This document shows, piece by piece, positions 7,209 to 13,909 of a DNA stretch of 13,909 nt. The notes below the pieces were generated by a model. The model was not told the origin of the DNA, did no database searches, and worked only from the letters and a program-made list of their open reading frames with translations. Both the position numbers and the translations under genes were made by a program. Every line of letters begins with the position of its first letter. Positions within the stretch are counted from its first letter, which is position 1. This DNA comes from an uncultured Mycoplasmatota bacterium. GTDB lineage: Bacteria; Bacillota_I; Bacilli_A; RF39; UBA660. The DNA lies in assembly GCA_900548725.1 (NCBI GenBank), contig URLV01000031.1, forward strand, positions 1-13,909, given 5' to 3'.

Positions 7209-7209
7209 A

Positions 7210-9432
7210 CTATACCTCCTCCCCTAAAGTTGTAATTGCACTTTTCTTAAATAACTTTTTAGCAAATTTTATACTTATTAAATAAGACATAGATATAAGT
7301 ACTATATATAGTATCAAATAATCTTTAAACTCTAAATAATTTATAATTGTATAAACAAAATTAACATTAAATACTCCTAAAGCATTTAAGTATACAAATG
7401 ATATAAATGAAAAATAAGCCAAGTTTGAAACAATTAGTAACTCCAATATAAGTAATTGTCTTGAAACATTTTTAGTAGCGCCTAATATTCTTATAGTAGA
7501 GAAATACTTATTTCTAGATTTTAGTATAACTTTTATGACAAAATATGATATAAAGAATAATACTATTATCAATGCAATAATTGCAACTAAGCTAATTATT
7601 TTTAACATTTGGACACCTGGAGAAGTTACTAAAGTATCTTTAAGAGCTAAAGTATTATATCCTAATTTGTCTAATTTTTTTAGTGTATTATCTATTTTTT
7701 TAACATCAGCAACATATACACTGCTTTGATAATTATCTTTGTTAAATAGTCTGTTATAATCGTTAACACTTATATAAATAGTTCCATTACTATCATCATA
7801 ATTATTGAGTCCAAGCAAATTATTCATATTTTTTTTGTTGTATGTTTTAAGTACAGTCAAATCAATCTTATCACTATAATAAAGATTTGAAACATTTATA
7901 CTTATAGGCTCATTAATACAATTTTCTTTAGGACAAATATAGTTATTTTCTTCTGTCATATATGCATAGCCATCCGGAACATTTGAATTAAAGCTTATTC
8001 TTCCATTTTGGTCGTAAGAGTTTGAAACATAATTTTGATTTTGAAACTTATAACTAACTTTGCTATAATTTTGATTTATTTGAAAATCTAAATCCTTCAA
8101 ATGTTTATCACTCATATAAATTTTATAGTAATAATTATTAGAACTTTCACTATATTTTATTCCGACTATTTTAACCTTACTTTCTTTGCTCGTCTGTGAA
8201 GTATAGTAATTTTCAATATAAAAGTCTCTACTAAGTAGTTTATCTGATTGTTTAACATAATAATCATTTTTGTTTGCCTCAATTATTACTTCATCATCAT
8301 TTTCTGGCATTCTTCCTATATCTACATTTCCTCTAAAGTTTTCTATGTTGTTAACGCTGCCATCTAACCAGAAAGAATTATTATCTGTTAAATTTATGAA
8401 AGAATCTATAAGTAAATCGTTTTTTACTACGTAATCAACATTTTCTATCTTTTTTAAAGTATCATAATCGTTGTCTGATATGGATGACTTATCTTTTTTC
8501 TTTATAACTATTCTTTTGTCACTAAAGTTTTGAAATACATAATTTTCACCAGATTGTGATTCTATATATTCTTGTTCACGAAAAGATGCATATTCTGCAA
8601 TTATTGATACTGTAATAAATAAATACACAATTAACAAAAGCAAAAATTTAGGTATTATATTAAACGTATTTCTAAATGCAAGTCTAATTTTATTTAATGG
8701 TGTAATAGAATTATAGACTCCTTTTTTTACTTCGATATCGTCATCTATTTCCTTTATTTTTTTATCTTCCAAGACTTTACCGTCATGCATTCTTATTTTA
8801 CGAGTAACATACTTACTTACTTGTTCATAATTATGTGTTACTATTATAACTAATTTATCTTTAGCAACTTCACTTAAGAGTTTAATAATTTCATTAGCTG
8901 CTGAACTATCAAGTGATCCTGTCGGTTCATCTGCTATTATCATAGGTGTATCTTTAGCAAGTGCTCTAGCTATTGCTACTCTTTGTTTTTGTCCTCCAGA
9001 TAGTTTTGAAACTTTAGCATTTCTAAATTTATAAAGTCCAACCTTCTTTATTAAATCTAAAACTTTTTTCTTAATTTCTTTTTTCTTATATCCATTTAAA
9101 AGTAATACTAACTCAATATTTTGATAAACGGTATAACTATTTACTAAGTTAAAATTTTGAAATATATTTCCAACATAAGTTCTTCTATAGTTTTCAAAAT
9201 CTTTTTCTGTATAATGACTGGTTTCTGAACCATTTATATACATTTCTCCTTCTTCATAAGAATCTAAACCACTTATTACATTTAAAAGTGTAGATTTACC
9301 ACTACCACTTTCTCCAGTAATAGCAACAAATTCGCCAATGTCAAATGATAAATTAACTTTTGTAAATCCACTGGCTATCACGCCTTTTTTATAATAAAAT
9401 TTTGATACATTTTTTAATTTTATTAAGCTCAT
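7210..9432 (-). CDS. fused ABC ATPase-permease, MacB/Bce-like, 740 aa
   Basis: First gene of the exporter operon. The ATPase carries Walker A GESGSGKST (40-48), Q-loop Gln92, signature LSGGQKQ (144-150), Walker B MIIADE (164-169) and H-loop His200, all intact, so it should hydrolyse ATP. Only about 40 residues join it to the first membrane helix (about 263-281), unlike the 120-residue linker of its partner. A large extracytoplasmic domain (roughly 285-610) with the pair of cysteines in ICPKENCIN, possibly a disulphide, is followed by three membrane helices. GGAGG (9437-9441) lies 4 bases before the ATG. The difference in length and linker between the two proteins argues for a functional heterodimer rather than a recent duplication. 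Confidence 0.9.
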   Translation of the reverse strand: MSLIKLKNVSKFYYKKGVIASGFTKVNLSFDIGEFVAITGESGSGKSTLLNVISGLDSYEEGEMYINGSETSHYTEKDFENYRRTYVGNIFQNFNLVNSYTVYQNIELVLLLNGYKKKEIKKKVLDLIKKVGLYKFRNAKVSKLSGGQKQRVAIARALAKDTPMIIADEPTGSLDSSAANEIIKLLSEVAKDKLVIIVTHNYEQVSKYVTRKIRMHDGKVLEDKKIKEIDDDIEVKKGVYNSITPLNKIRLAFRNTFNIIPKFLLLLIVYLFITVSIIAEYASFREQEYIESQSGENYVFQNFSDKRIVIKKKDKSSISDNDYDTLKKIENVDYVVKNDLLIDSFINLTDNNSFWLDGSVNNIENFRGNVDIGRMPENDDEVIIEANKNDYYVKQSDKLLSRDFYIENYYTSQTSKESKVKIVGIKYSESSNNYYYKIYMSDKHLKDLDFQINQNYSKVSYKFQNQNYVSNSYDQNGRISFNSNVPDGYAYMTEENNYICPKENCINEPISINVSNLYYSDKIDLTVLKTYNKKNMNNLLGLNNYDDSNGTIYISVNDYNRLFNKDNYQSSVYVADVKKIDNTLKKLDKLGYNTLALKDTLVTSPGVQMLKIISLVAIIALIIVLFFISYFVIKVILKSRNKYFSTIRILGATKNVSRQLLILELLIVSNLAYFSFISFVYLNALGVFNVNFVYTIINYLEFKDYLILYIVLISMSYLISIKFAKKLFKKSAITTLGEEV

Positions 9433-9451
9433 AAATCCTCCTTATAATTTA

Positions 9452-9480
9452 ATTAAACACCATCTATAAATTTTATTCAA
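9452..9480 (-). promoter_or_regulatory. candidate promoter of the exporter operon
   Basis: On the minus strand TTGAAT (9480-9475) and TTTAAT (9457-9452) are 17 bases apart. Transcription would start near 9445, leaving a leader of about 12 bases with the GGAGG site. The match is moderate in a very A/T-rich region, so chance is possible. Confidence 0.4.
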
Positions 9481-9522
9481 GTAATTTTTTTATAATTATT
9501 AAAATTATTAAATAATATACAA

Positions 9523-9576
9523 CAAAAAAAAGCACAGTTTACATTTTATCAGTATTAAAAAATAAATAAATGTGCT
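9523..9576 (-). terminator. terminator-like hairpin upstream of the exporter operon
   Basis: On the minus strand AGCACA (9576-9571) pairs with TGTGCT (9536-9531), extended inward by TTTA/TAAA with a bulged C, and is followed at once by eight T (9530-9523). It therefore looks like an intrinsic terminator or attenuator read toward the exporter genes. It overlaps the promoter of the first VanY gene on the other strand. See findings. Confidence 0.45.
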
Positions 9577-9593
9577 ACAATAATAATGGTGAT
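9573..9593 (+). promoter_or_regulatory. extended -10 promoter and ribosome site of vanY copy 1
   Basis: TGC-TACAAT (9573-9581) is an extended -10 element with no good -35. Six bases later GGTGAT (9588-9593) matches the AUCACC part of the 16S anti-Shine-Dalgarno, three bases before the ATG at 9597. Transcription would start near 9588, so the leader is only about ten bases. The same box recurs before the other two copies. Confidence 0.6.
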
Positions 9594-9596
9594 GAT

Positions 9597-10535
9597 ATGA
9601 GGAAAATAAAAAAGAAAGCAGTAACAACGACTATTGCAGTTATTATAGTTTTAATTGGTGTTATTATTGGAGTTAAAAAAATAGTAGATGTCGTAAACTA
9701 CCATAAAACTTATGAATACAAGTTATTACAACTTGGCTATAGTATTGACGAAACTAAAAAAATAGATAAATTAGAAGACAAAACAAAAGATTATATACTA
9801 ACACTTAAATATGATAAGGATTTAAGTAAAATAATAAGTGAAAAATACTTTTTGGAAAAAAATTTAAAAAGCTATATAGAATATAAAAAAGAAAATGATA
9901 AAAGTACAAGCGATATAGTTGCTATAGTAAATGTAAATGCCAATAACGATTGGTACACTAATACGAAGAAAAGTGATACTAAAAAAGGTGAACTCATGCT
10001 CACTAATAAATTCTATAGTTTAGATTCAAGCTATGATTCAACTGATATGGTAAGTATTAGTAATCAGTATAGTTTTGGCAGTAATCAGATGGTTACTGAA
10101 AAGACATTGGATGCATTTATTACTATGTTTAACGATGCTAAAAAGGAAAATTTAACATTAGTAATTAATTCTTCATTTAGAAGTTATGAGGATCAAGAGG
10201 AAATATATGATTATTATAAAAAAACAAAAGGAGAAGCATATGCTGACAGTATAGCAGCTCATCCAGGATTCTCTGAACATCAAACTGGGATGGCAATAGA
10301 TATACAAACATATGGTTCTACAGCAGCAACATTTGAAGAATTTGATGAGTTCAAATGGTTAAAAGAAAATGCTCATAAATACGGATTTATTTTAAGATAT
10401 CCTAAAGGCAAAGAATATCTAACAGGATATAATTATGAATCTTGGCACTTTAGATATGTAGGAGTTGAAGCAGCAACATACATTTATGAAAATGACATAA
10501 CATTTGATGAATATTATGCATATTTTGTGGAATAA
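9597..10535 (+). CDS. VanY-type D,D-carboxypeptidase, tandem copy 1
   Basis: A 312-residue membrane-anchored peptidase of family M15B, which removes the terminal D-Ala from peptidoglycan stem peptides outside the cell. One N-terminal helix (about 9-27) after a lysine-rich start is an uncleaved anchor. Next comes LGYS (46-49), a helical segment and one module like KYFLEKNLKSYIEY...IVNVN (83-114), then the catalytic domain. Zinc ligands are His228 and Asp235 in SEHQTGMAID and His284 in ESWHFR, with the catalytic Glu281 in the same motif. I start at 9597, where GGTGAT is well placed; the longer frame from 9570 would begin upstream of the -10 element. It ends in a terminator that includes its stop codon. 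Confidence 0.9.
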   Translation: MRKIKKKAVTTTIAVIIVLIGVIIGVKKIVDVVNYHKTYEYKLLQLGYSIDETKKIDKLEDKTKDYILTLKYDKDLSKIISEKYFLEKNLKSYIEYKKENDKSTSDIVAIVNVNANNDWYTNTKKSDTKKGELMLTNKFYSLDSSYDSTDMVSISNQYSFGSNQMVTEKTLDAFITMFNDAKKENLTLVINSSFRSYEDQEEIYDYYKKTKGEAYADSIAAHPGFSEHQTGMAIDIQTYGSTAATFEEFDEFKWLKENAHKYGFILRYPKGKEYLTGYNYESWHFRYVGVEAATYIYENDITFDEYYAYFVE

Positions 10536-10555
10536 AAAATTATTCCATTTTTTTT
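10529..10555 (+). terminator. terminator overlapping the vanY copy 1 stop codon
   Basis: GGAATAA, AAAA, TTATTCC is a perfect 7-bp stem (8 with the flanking T-A pair) with a 4-base loop, followed by A and eight T. The TAA stop codon forms the last three bases of the left arm, so a translating ribosome would cover the stem until release. Confidence 0.8.
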
Positions 10556-10565
10556 ATAAATATTA

Positions 10566-10583
10566 TATAATTATAATGGTGAT
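10566..10583 (+). promoter_or_regulatory. TATAAT and GGTGAT leader of vanY copy 2
   Basis: TATAAT (10566-10571), six bases, GGTGAT (10578-10583), five bases, ATG. This matches the leader of copy 1 in order and spacing. No -35 or TG extension is evident, so the promoter claim rests mainly on the repeated layout and on the terminator just upstream. Confidence 0.5.
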
Positions 10584-10588
10584 ATGGT

Positions 10589-11653
10589 ATGCAAAAGAAA
10601 AAGAAAAAAACTAAATTGAGTATCAAAAAAATATTTATTTTTATGATACTTATTATTTTGATTTTAGTAATTTTATTAAACTCAAATAAAAAAAGTAAAC
10701 TAGAAAAATTAGGATATAGCAAATCTGAAATTAATATTATAAATAATTTAAGTAATGAAGAAAAAAATACTATATATAAATATTCATATAATAAAAATTT
10801 AATTGATGTTATTAAAAATAAAGACTATAAGAGTGATAAGCTAGAAGAATATATAAAACTTTTAGATAAATATGATGATGCTGAACTTGTTATAAAATAT
10901 GTTAATAACTACTCTAAATTAGAACTAGATGACATATCAATAAAGTTTATAGATCAAAAATACTTTATAAGTGACTTTTTAGATAGATATAAAAAATACT
11001 TAAATAATAATAAAAACTTAGATTATGAAGAAATAGTTAGAAGAGTTAATTCAAATCTCGATTATACATTTTATGAAGATTCTACTAAAGCAGATCTATC
11101 TAAGGGAATGCTAACCCTTGTAAACAAGTATTACTATTTAGATAAATCATATGTTCCTGATGATCTTGATAGTGTTTCTGGTATATATGCTAGAGATAGT
11201 GCTAAACTTAAAAAAGTAGCTAAAGAAAATTTTATAAAAATGGCCGATGATGCCAGAAAAGAAGGATTAACTCTTAAAGTTACAACTGGATATAGAAGCT
11301 ATAATTTTCAATCTACTCTATATAATAATTATGTAAAAAGAGATGGAATTAAAGATGCTGATACTTATTCTGCAAGACCTGGATATTCAGAGCATCAACT
11401 TGGATATTCTGCTGATATTACTAATAAAGATCTAGTTTCATTTAGAGAATTTGAAAACACTAAAGAGTACGAATGGTTGCTTAAAAATGCATACAAATAC
11501 GGATTTATTATGAGATATCCTAAAAATAAAGAATACATAACTGGATATATGTTTGAGTCTTGGCATTTTAGATATGTTGGATTAGACATAGCAAAATACA
11601 TATATGAAAATGATATTACCTATGAAGAATATTACGCATATTTCATAAGATAG
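10589..11653 (+). CDS. VanY-type D,D-carboxypeptidase, tandem copy 2
   Basis: A 354-residue M15B peptidase, the longest of the three. After a run of lysines one membrane helix (about 14-31) anchors it. LGYS (41-44) matches copy 1. It then carries two successive modules of the type seen once in copy 1: residues about 79-107 (DYKSDKLEEYIKLL...KYVNN) and 123-154 (QKYFISDFLDRYKKYL...RRVNS). This internal duplication explains most of the extra length. The catalytic domain keeps His269 and Asp276 in SEHQLGYSAD, Glu323 and His326 in ESWHFR. VPDDLDS before the domain is shared with copy 3. It has its own leader and a terminator over its stop codon, so it should be transcribed alone. Confidence 0.9.
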   Translation: MQKKKKKTKLSIKKIFIFMILIILILVILLNSNKKSKLEKLGYSKSEINIINNLSNEEKNTIYKYSYNKNLIDVIKNKDYKSDKLEEYIKLLDKYDDAELVIKYVNNYSKLELDDISIKFIDQKYFISDFLDRYKKYLNNNKNLDYEEIVRRVNSNLDYTFYEDSTKADLSKGMLTLVNKYYYLDKSYVPDDLDSVSGIYARDSAKLKKVAKENFIKMADDARKEGLTLKVTTGYRSYNFQSTLYNNYVKRDGIKDADTYSARPGYSEHQLGYSADITNKDLVSFREFENTKEYEWLLKNAYKYGFIMRYPKNKEYITGYMFESWHFRYVGLDIAKYIYENDITYEEYYAYFIR

Positions 11654-11668
11654 TTAATATCTTTTTTT
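11647..11668 (+). terminator. terminator overlapping the vanY copy 2 stop codon
   Basis: AAGATA, GTTAA, TATCTT gives a 6-bp stem with a 5-base loop, followed by five more T. The TAG stop codon spans the end of the left arm and the first loop base, as in copy 1. Confidence 0.65.
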
Positions 11669-11674
11669 ATTTCA

Positions 11675-11691
11675 TATAATATATTGGTGAT
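11675..11691 (+). promoter_or_regulatory. TATAAT and GGTGAT leader of vanY copy 3
   Basis: TATAAT (11675-11680), five bases, GGTGAT (11686-11691), three bases, ATG at 11695. It is the third occurrence of the same arrangement. It follows the copy 2 terminator by seven bases. No -35 is evident. Confidence 0.5.
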
Positions 11692-11694
11692 ATT

Positions 11695-12321
11695 ATGGAT
11701 TACGTAGTTTATATATTAATTTTAATTCTTTTAGAAAATAAGAATTTCTATAAAGATATTAACACTATATATTCTCCTACATCATATGATTATATTATAA
11801 ATAAAAATAACAAACTAGAAAAAGACTTTGTTCCAGATGATTTAGAAAATATTAATATAATGTTTTCACTCAAAGATAAAAAATTAAGAAAAAAAGCTAG
11901 AGAAGCTTTTGAGAGTATGGCAAAAGATGCCAAAAAGCATGGATATAATATAGTAGCAGTATCAGCCTTTAGAGATTACAATTATCAAGAAAAACTATTT
12001 CTAAGCTATAAAGAAAAAAAGGGAATTTATTATGCAGAATTATGCAGTGCTAGACCAGGGCATTCAGAACATCAAACAGGATTAGCAGTTGATATAGCTG
12101 ATTTATCACTTGATTATGATAATTTTGAGAGTACTAAAGAATTTAACTGGGTTAAGAACAATGCATATAAATATGGTTTCATTTTAAGGTATCCTAAAGC
12201 CAAGTTTCACATAACTGGTTTTAAATATGAGCCATGGCATTATAGATATGTTGGAATTGATATAGCTAAATATATATTTCTAAACGATATTACTTTAGAA
12301 GAATACAAAAAAGACTACTAA
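11695..12321 (+). CDS. VanY-type D,D-carboxypeptidase, tandem copy 3, short N-terminus
   Basis: A 208-residue M15B peptidase with the catalytic domain intact: His126 and Asp133 in SEHQTGLAVD, Glu179 and His182 in EPWHYR. Before it only FVPDDLEN and a short linker remain; the LGYS segment and the helical modules of copies 1 and 2 are missing. The N-terminus has a hydrophobic stretch of about 11 residues (4-14) without the usual positive charges, which is poor as a signal or anchor. The start is fixed by GGTGAT three bases upstream. Export may be inefficient, or the gene may be a truncated paralogue on its way to decay, though the frame and active site are undamaged. Confidence 0.85.
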   Translation: MDYVVYILILILLENKNFYKDINTIYSPTSYDYIINKNNKLEKDFVPDDLENINIMFSLKDKKLRKKAREAFESMAKDAKKHGYNIVAVSAFRDYNYQEKLFLSYKEKKGIYYAELCSARPGHSEHQTGLAVDIADLSLDYDNFESTKEFNWVKNNAYKYGFILRYPKAKFHITGFKYEPWHYRYVGIDIAKYIFLNDITLEEYKKDY

Positions 12322-12334
12322 ATGTAGCTTTTTT
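12307..12334. terminator. bidirectional terminator between convergent genes
   Basis: AAAAAAG, a bulged A, CTAC, loop TAAAT, GTAG, CTTTTTT. The 11-bp stem has A- and T-runs on both sides, so it can end transcripts of vanY copy 3 on the plus strand (its TAA is in the loop) and of the Tim44-like gene on the minus strand, whose stop begins at 12333-12335. Confidence 0.7.
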
Positions 12335-13094
12335 AATACTTTTCCTTATATGAACTAATATACCAACTCTTTAAATTAATATCTTCCAATCCAGAATTAC
12401 AATATTCACATCTTTTAGCGCCTAAACTTTTTACCGCGCCACCACAATTTGGACATATAATTCCTATTACTCTTTGACCTTCACGTTCATATTTATCTGG
12501 ATCATATATATATATAAACTCTGATTCATATAGGGTTTGACGTGGCTCGTCTTTTCTCTTTACGACTACTTTATCCCCTACTTTTTTTTCATAAAAATAT
12601 TCAACAGAGGAACTTACCGTTATGCAAAGTGCCCCACTACTTTTTTTATAATATTTTATTGCGTGTGAATGAAATCTTATATTATCAAAAGATAAATTTA
12701 CATCATTTTGCTTTAAGTCATCTATAACTCCTAATAAGTTATTTTTAATTAAACTTAATTCGTTTATATTTTCCACTTTTTGTTCTTCTAAGGATTTAAA
12801 TATTGCAAGCAGACTTGTTTCAGTTTTATTATATAGTTCACTTTCACTAAAATTAGGGAAATCTCTTACAATACTTGGAAGAAGTAATTTAGTCATTCCA
12901 GATACACTTTTTATTTTGCTATTATATCCATAACTACTAGTACCATCATTTATAATATTTTTAATTTGTCCTAAATTTTTAAATCCTAACTTCTTTCCAT
13001 ATTTTAATAATTTAACATAAGCAATCAAAAACAATATACCTAAAAAAATTATTATTCCAAAAATTGTTCCTAAAAATATCATTAATAATTTCAT
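12333..13094 (-). CDS. membrane-anchored Tim44-like protein with zinc ribbon
   Basis: A 253-residue protein with one N-terminal membrane helix (about 4-27). The middle (about 75-200) resembles bacterial Tim44-like domains: a helix with FPNFSESELY, then strands with a YFYEKKVGDK hairpin. A C-terminal zinc ribbon is clear, with CPNC (214-217) and CEYC (229-232). The family is thought to bind lipids or other proteins; no enzyme activity is expected. The start overlaps the acyltransferase stop (ATGA) and has GGAGG 7 bases upstream, so translation is coupled. With the ligase and PlsC genes it suggests a role near membrane lipid synthesis, by context only. The Tim44 assignment is from appearance and is less sure than the zinc ribbon. 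Confidence 0.65.
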   Translation of the reverse strand: MKLLMIFLGTIFGIIIFLGILFLIAYVKLLKYGKKLGFKNLGQIKNIINDGTSSYGYNSKIKSVSGMTKLLLPSIVRDFPNFSESELYNKTETSLLAIFKSLEEQKVENINELSLIKNNLLGVIDDLKQNDVNLSFDNIRFHSHAIKYYKKSSGALCITVSSSVEYFYEKKVGDKVVVKRKDEPRQTLYESEFIYIYDPDKYEREGQRVIGIICPNCGGAVKSLGAKRCEYCNSGLEDINLKSWYISSYKEKY

Positions 13095-13690
13095 AAATTT
13101 TCCTCCGATAAATTAGTCTTCATAAGTTTTTCTACTTCTCTTTTAAGTTTGTCATTAGCGCTTACTAAATCCATATTTCCAACCTTAAACGGCTTTCCAA
13201 ATCTGATTTTTAAATTTTTACTTCTAAACTTATATTCACCAGTTATTCCAAACGGTATTATATATGCATCGGTTTTTTTTGCCATACTAACACATCCATA
13301 TTTAAAAGGTAATAAAAATTCATTAGTTTTATTTCTAGTTCCTTCTGGAAATATTCCTATGGCCCCTGAATTTCTTAATATATTTAAAGCACTATTAACA
13401 GCTTTATCATCTTTTTGTGATCTATCTACAGAGATACATCCTACACCTTTAAAAAACCAGGCAACTTTTTTATTATCAAAATATTCTTTTTTAGCCATAT
13501 AATTTATTCCACGCTTTGTAGAAATTATAGCTAGACATTGATCATATAAATGTTTATGATTGCCAGCTATTATAATAGGGCCATCACATTTTAAATTTTC
13601 TTTGCCGATTATTTTAGGATTATAGTAAAGTTTAAATATTGGTCCTAAAATAAATCTACTAACTCTATATAAAGTTGGAGTTTTACTCAT
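13091..13690 (-). CDS. plsC: 1-acyl-sn-glycerol-3-phosphate acyltransferase-like
   Basis: A PlsC-family acyltransferase of about 199 residues that would transfer an acyl chain to lysophosphatidic acid at the membrane in phospholipid synthesis. Numbered from the ATG at 13690, the HX4D active site is His45 to Asp50 in NHKHLYD, the arginine motif is GCISVDR (84-90), the phosphate-binding motif is FPEGTR (114-119), and IIPFGITG (144-151) is the fourth block. A second ATG two codons upstream (13696) is possible, but GGAG is only 3 bases from it and 9 from the one chosen. The start overlaps the stop of the ligase gene by 8 bases, and its own stop overlaps the next start. Confidence 0.88.
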   Translation of the reverse strand: MSKTPTLYRVSRFILGPIFKLYYNPKIIGKENLKCDGPIIIAGNHKHLYDQCLAIISTKRGINYMAKKEYFDNKKVAWFFKGVGCISVDRSQKDDKAVNSALNILRNSGAIGIFPEGTRNKTNEFLLPFKYGCVSMAKKTDAYIIPFGITGEYKFRSKNLKIRFGKPFKVGNMDLVSANDKLKREVEKLMKTNLSEENL

Positions 13691-13909
13691 CGTCATCTTC
13701 TCCTATATCACTTTGTAACTTTTTAAAATCTACTTTTCCTAATTTAGTTTTAGGTAAGCTCTTTCTATATACAAATTTATATGGAACCATATATTTTGAT
13801 AAATTCTTTTTACAATACTCCTTTATTTGAGATTTAATAAATAATCCCTTATACCCTTCTTTAAGTACTATAAAAGCCTTTGCTACTTCGTGTTTATATG
13901 GATGTGGCA
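13683..13909 (-). CDS. acyl-CoA/AMP-dependent ligase, C-terminal fragment
   Basis: The last 74 codons of a gene that enters from beyond the window. The C-terminal lid domain of the adenylate-forming family is recognisable: PHPYKHEVAKAFIVLKEG near the start, LSKYMVPYKFVYRKSLPKT and then KLGKVDFKKL, where LGK carries the lysine that contacts the acyl-adenylate. These enzymes activate fatty acids to acyl-AMP and acyl-CoA (or load a carrier protein). It overlaps the PlsC-type gene by a few bases, so the two are co-expressed, fitting fatty-acid activation followed by use in phospholipid synthesis. The end is at a TAA (13683-13685); only the 3' part is seen. Confidence 0.75.
   Translation of the reverse strand, partial: PHPYKHEVAKAFIVLKEGYKGLFIKSQIKEYCKKNLSKYMVPYKFVYRKSLPKTKLGKVDFKKLQSDIGEDDDE

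Noticed and set aside
9570..9596. A start for vanY copy 1 nine codons upstream at 9570
   Set aside because: That ATG lies before the extended -10 element and has no ribosome site, while the ATG at 9597 has GGTGAT in the same place as in copies 2 and 3.
9586..9600. Tiny upstream frame ATG GTG ATG ATA TGA overlapping the vanY copy 1 start
   Set aside because: The ATG lies at the predicted transcription start and the GGTGAT in it is better explained as the ribosome site.
10529..11691. A single vanY operon read through all three copies
   Set aside because: Good hairpin-plus-T terminators lie between the copies and each copy has its own TATAAT/GGTGAT leader; readthrough is still possible.
1..13909. 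Mycoplasma-type code with TGA as tryptophan
   Set aside because: TGA ends several well-supported genes (lipoprotein, acyltransferase) and tryptophan is coded by TGG throughout.
1..13909. CRISPR arrays, tRNA or rRNA genes, transposases
   Set aside because: I saw no regularly spaced repeats, no cloverleaf-like sequence and no transposase or integrase motifs.

Overview
The window comes from a very AT-rich, low-GC Firmicutes-type genome, probably a host-associated Bacilli or Mollicutes-related lineage. This is inferred from base composition, strong GGAGG or GGTGAT Shine-Dalgarno sequences, intrinsic terminators, VanZ/VanY-type proteins and fused ABC exporters. TGA is a stop codon (for example the lipoprotein at 3160 and the acyltransferase at 13091), so the code is standard table 11, not the Mycoplasma code. 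The species cannot be named from the sequence.

Layout. (1) 1-2456, minus strand: three unrelated single genes, a HAD-type phosphatase, a GNAT acetyltransferase and an HExxH metallopeptidase. The first two are each followed by a copy of a 110-bp repeat; the gap 1448-1763 holds inverted repeats. (2) 2542-3795, minus: a VanZ-like membrane protein and a lipoprotein with its own promoter and terminator. (3) 9432 down to 3913, minus: one tight operon of two fused ATPase-permease exporters (740 and 809 aa), two tiny previously easy-to-miss ORFs (45 and 31 aa, ATGA overlap) and a divergent Ham1/RdgB-like nucleotide pyrophosphatase, closed by a terminator. (4) 9597-12321, plus: three tandem VanY-type (M15B) D,D-carboxypeptidase paralogues, each with its own TATAAT/GGTGAT leader and its own terminator hairpin built over or around the stop codon. 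(5) 13909 down to 12333, minus: the C-terminus of an acyl-CoA/AMP ligase, a PlsC-type acyltransferase and a membrane-anchored Tim44-like protein with a zinc ribbon, as overlapping genes ending in a bidirectional terminator shared with the third VanY.

How they fit together: VanZ, three VanY peptidases, two MacB/Bce-like exporters and a phospholipid acyltransferase all act at the cell envelope. A role in peptidoglycan trimming and tolerance of, or export of, antimicrobial peptides is a reasonable inference, but no regulator or precursor peptide is visible. The parts most worth a second look are the two micro-ORFs in the exporter operon, the VanY triplet with its repeated compact leader and diverging N-termini, and the paired 110-bp repeats that may encode a conserved peptide tail.
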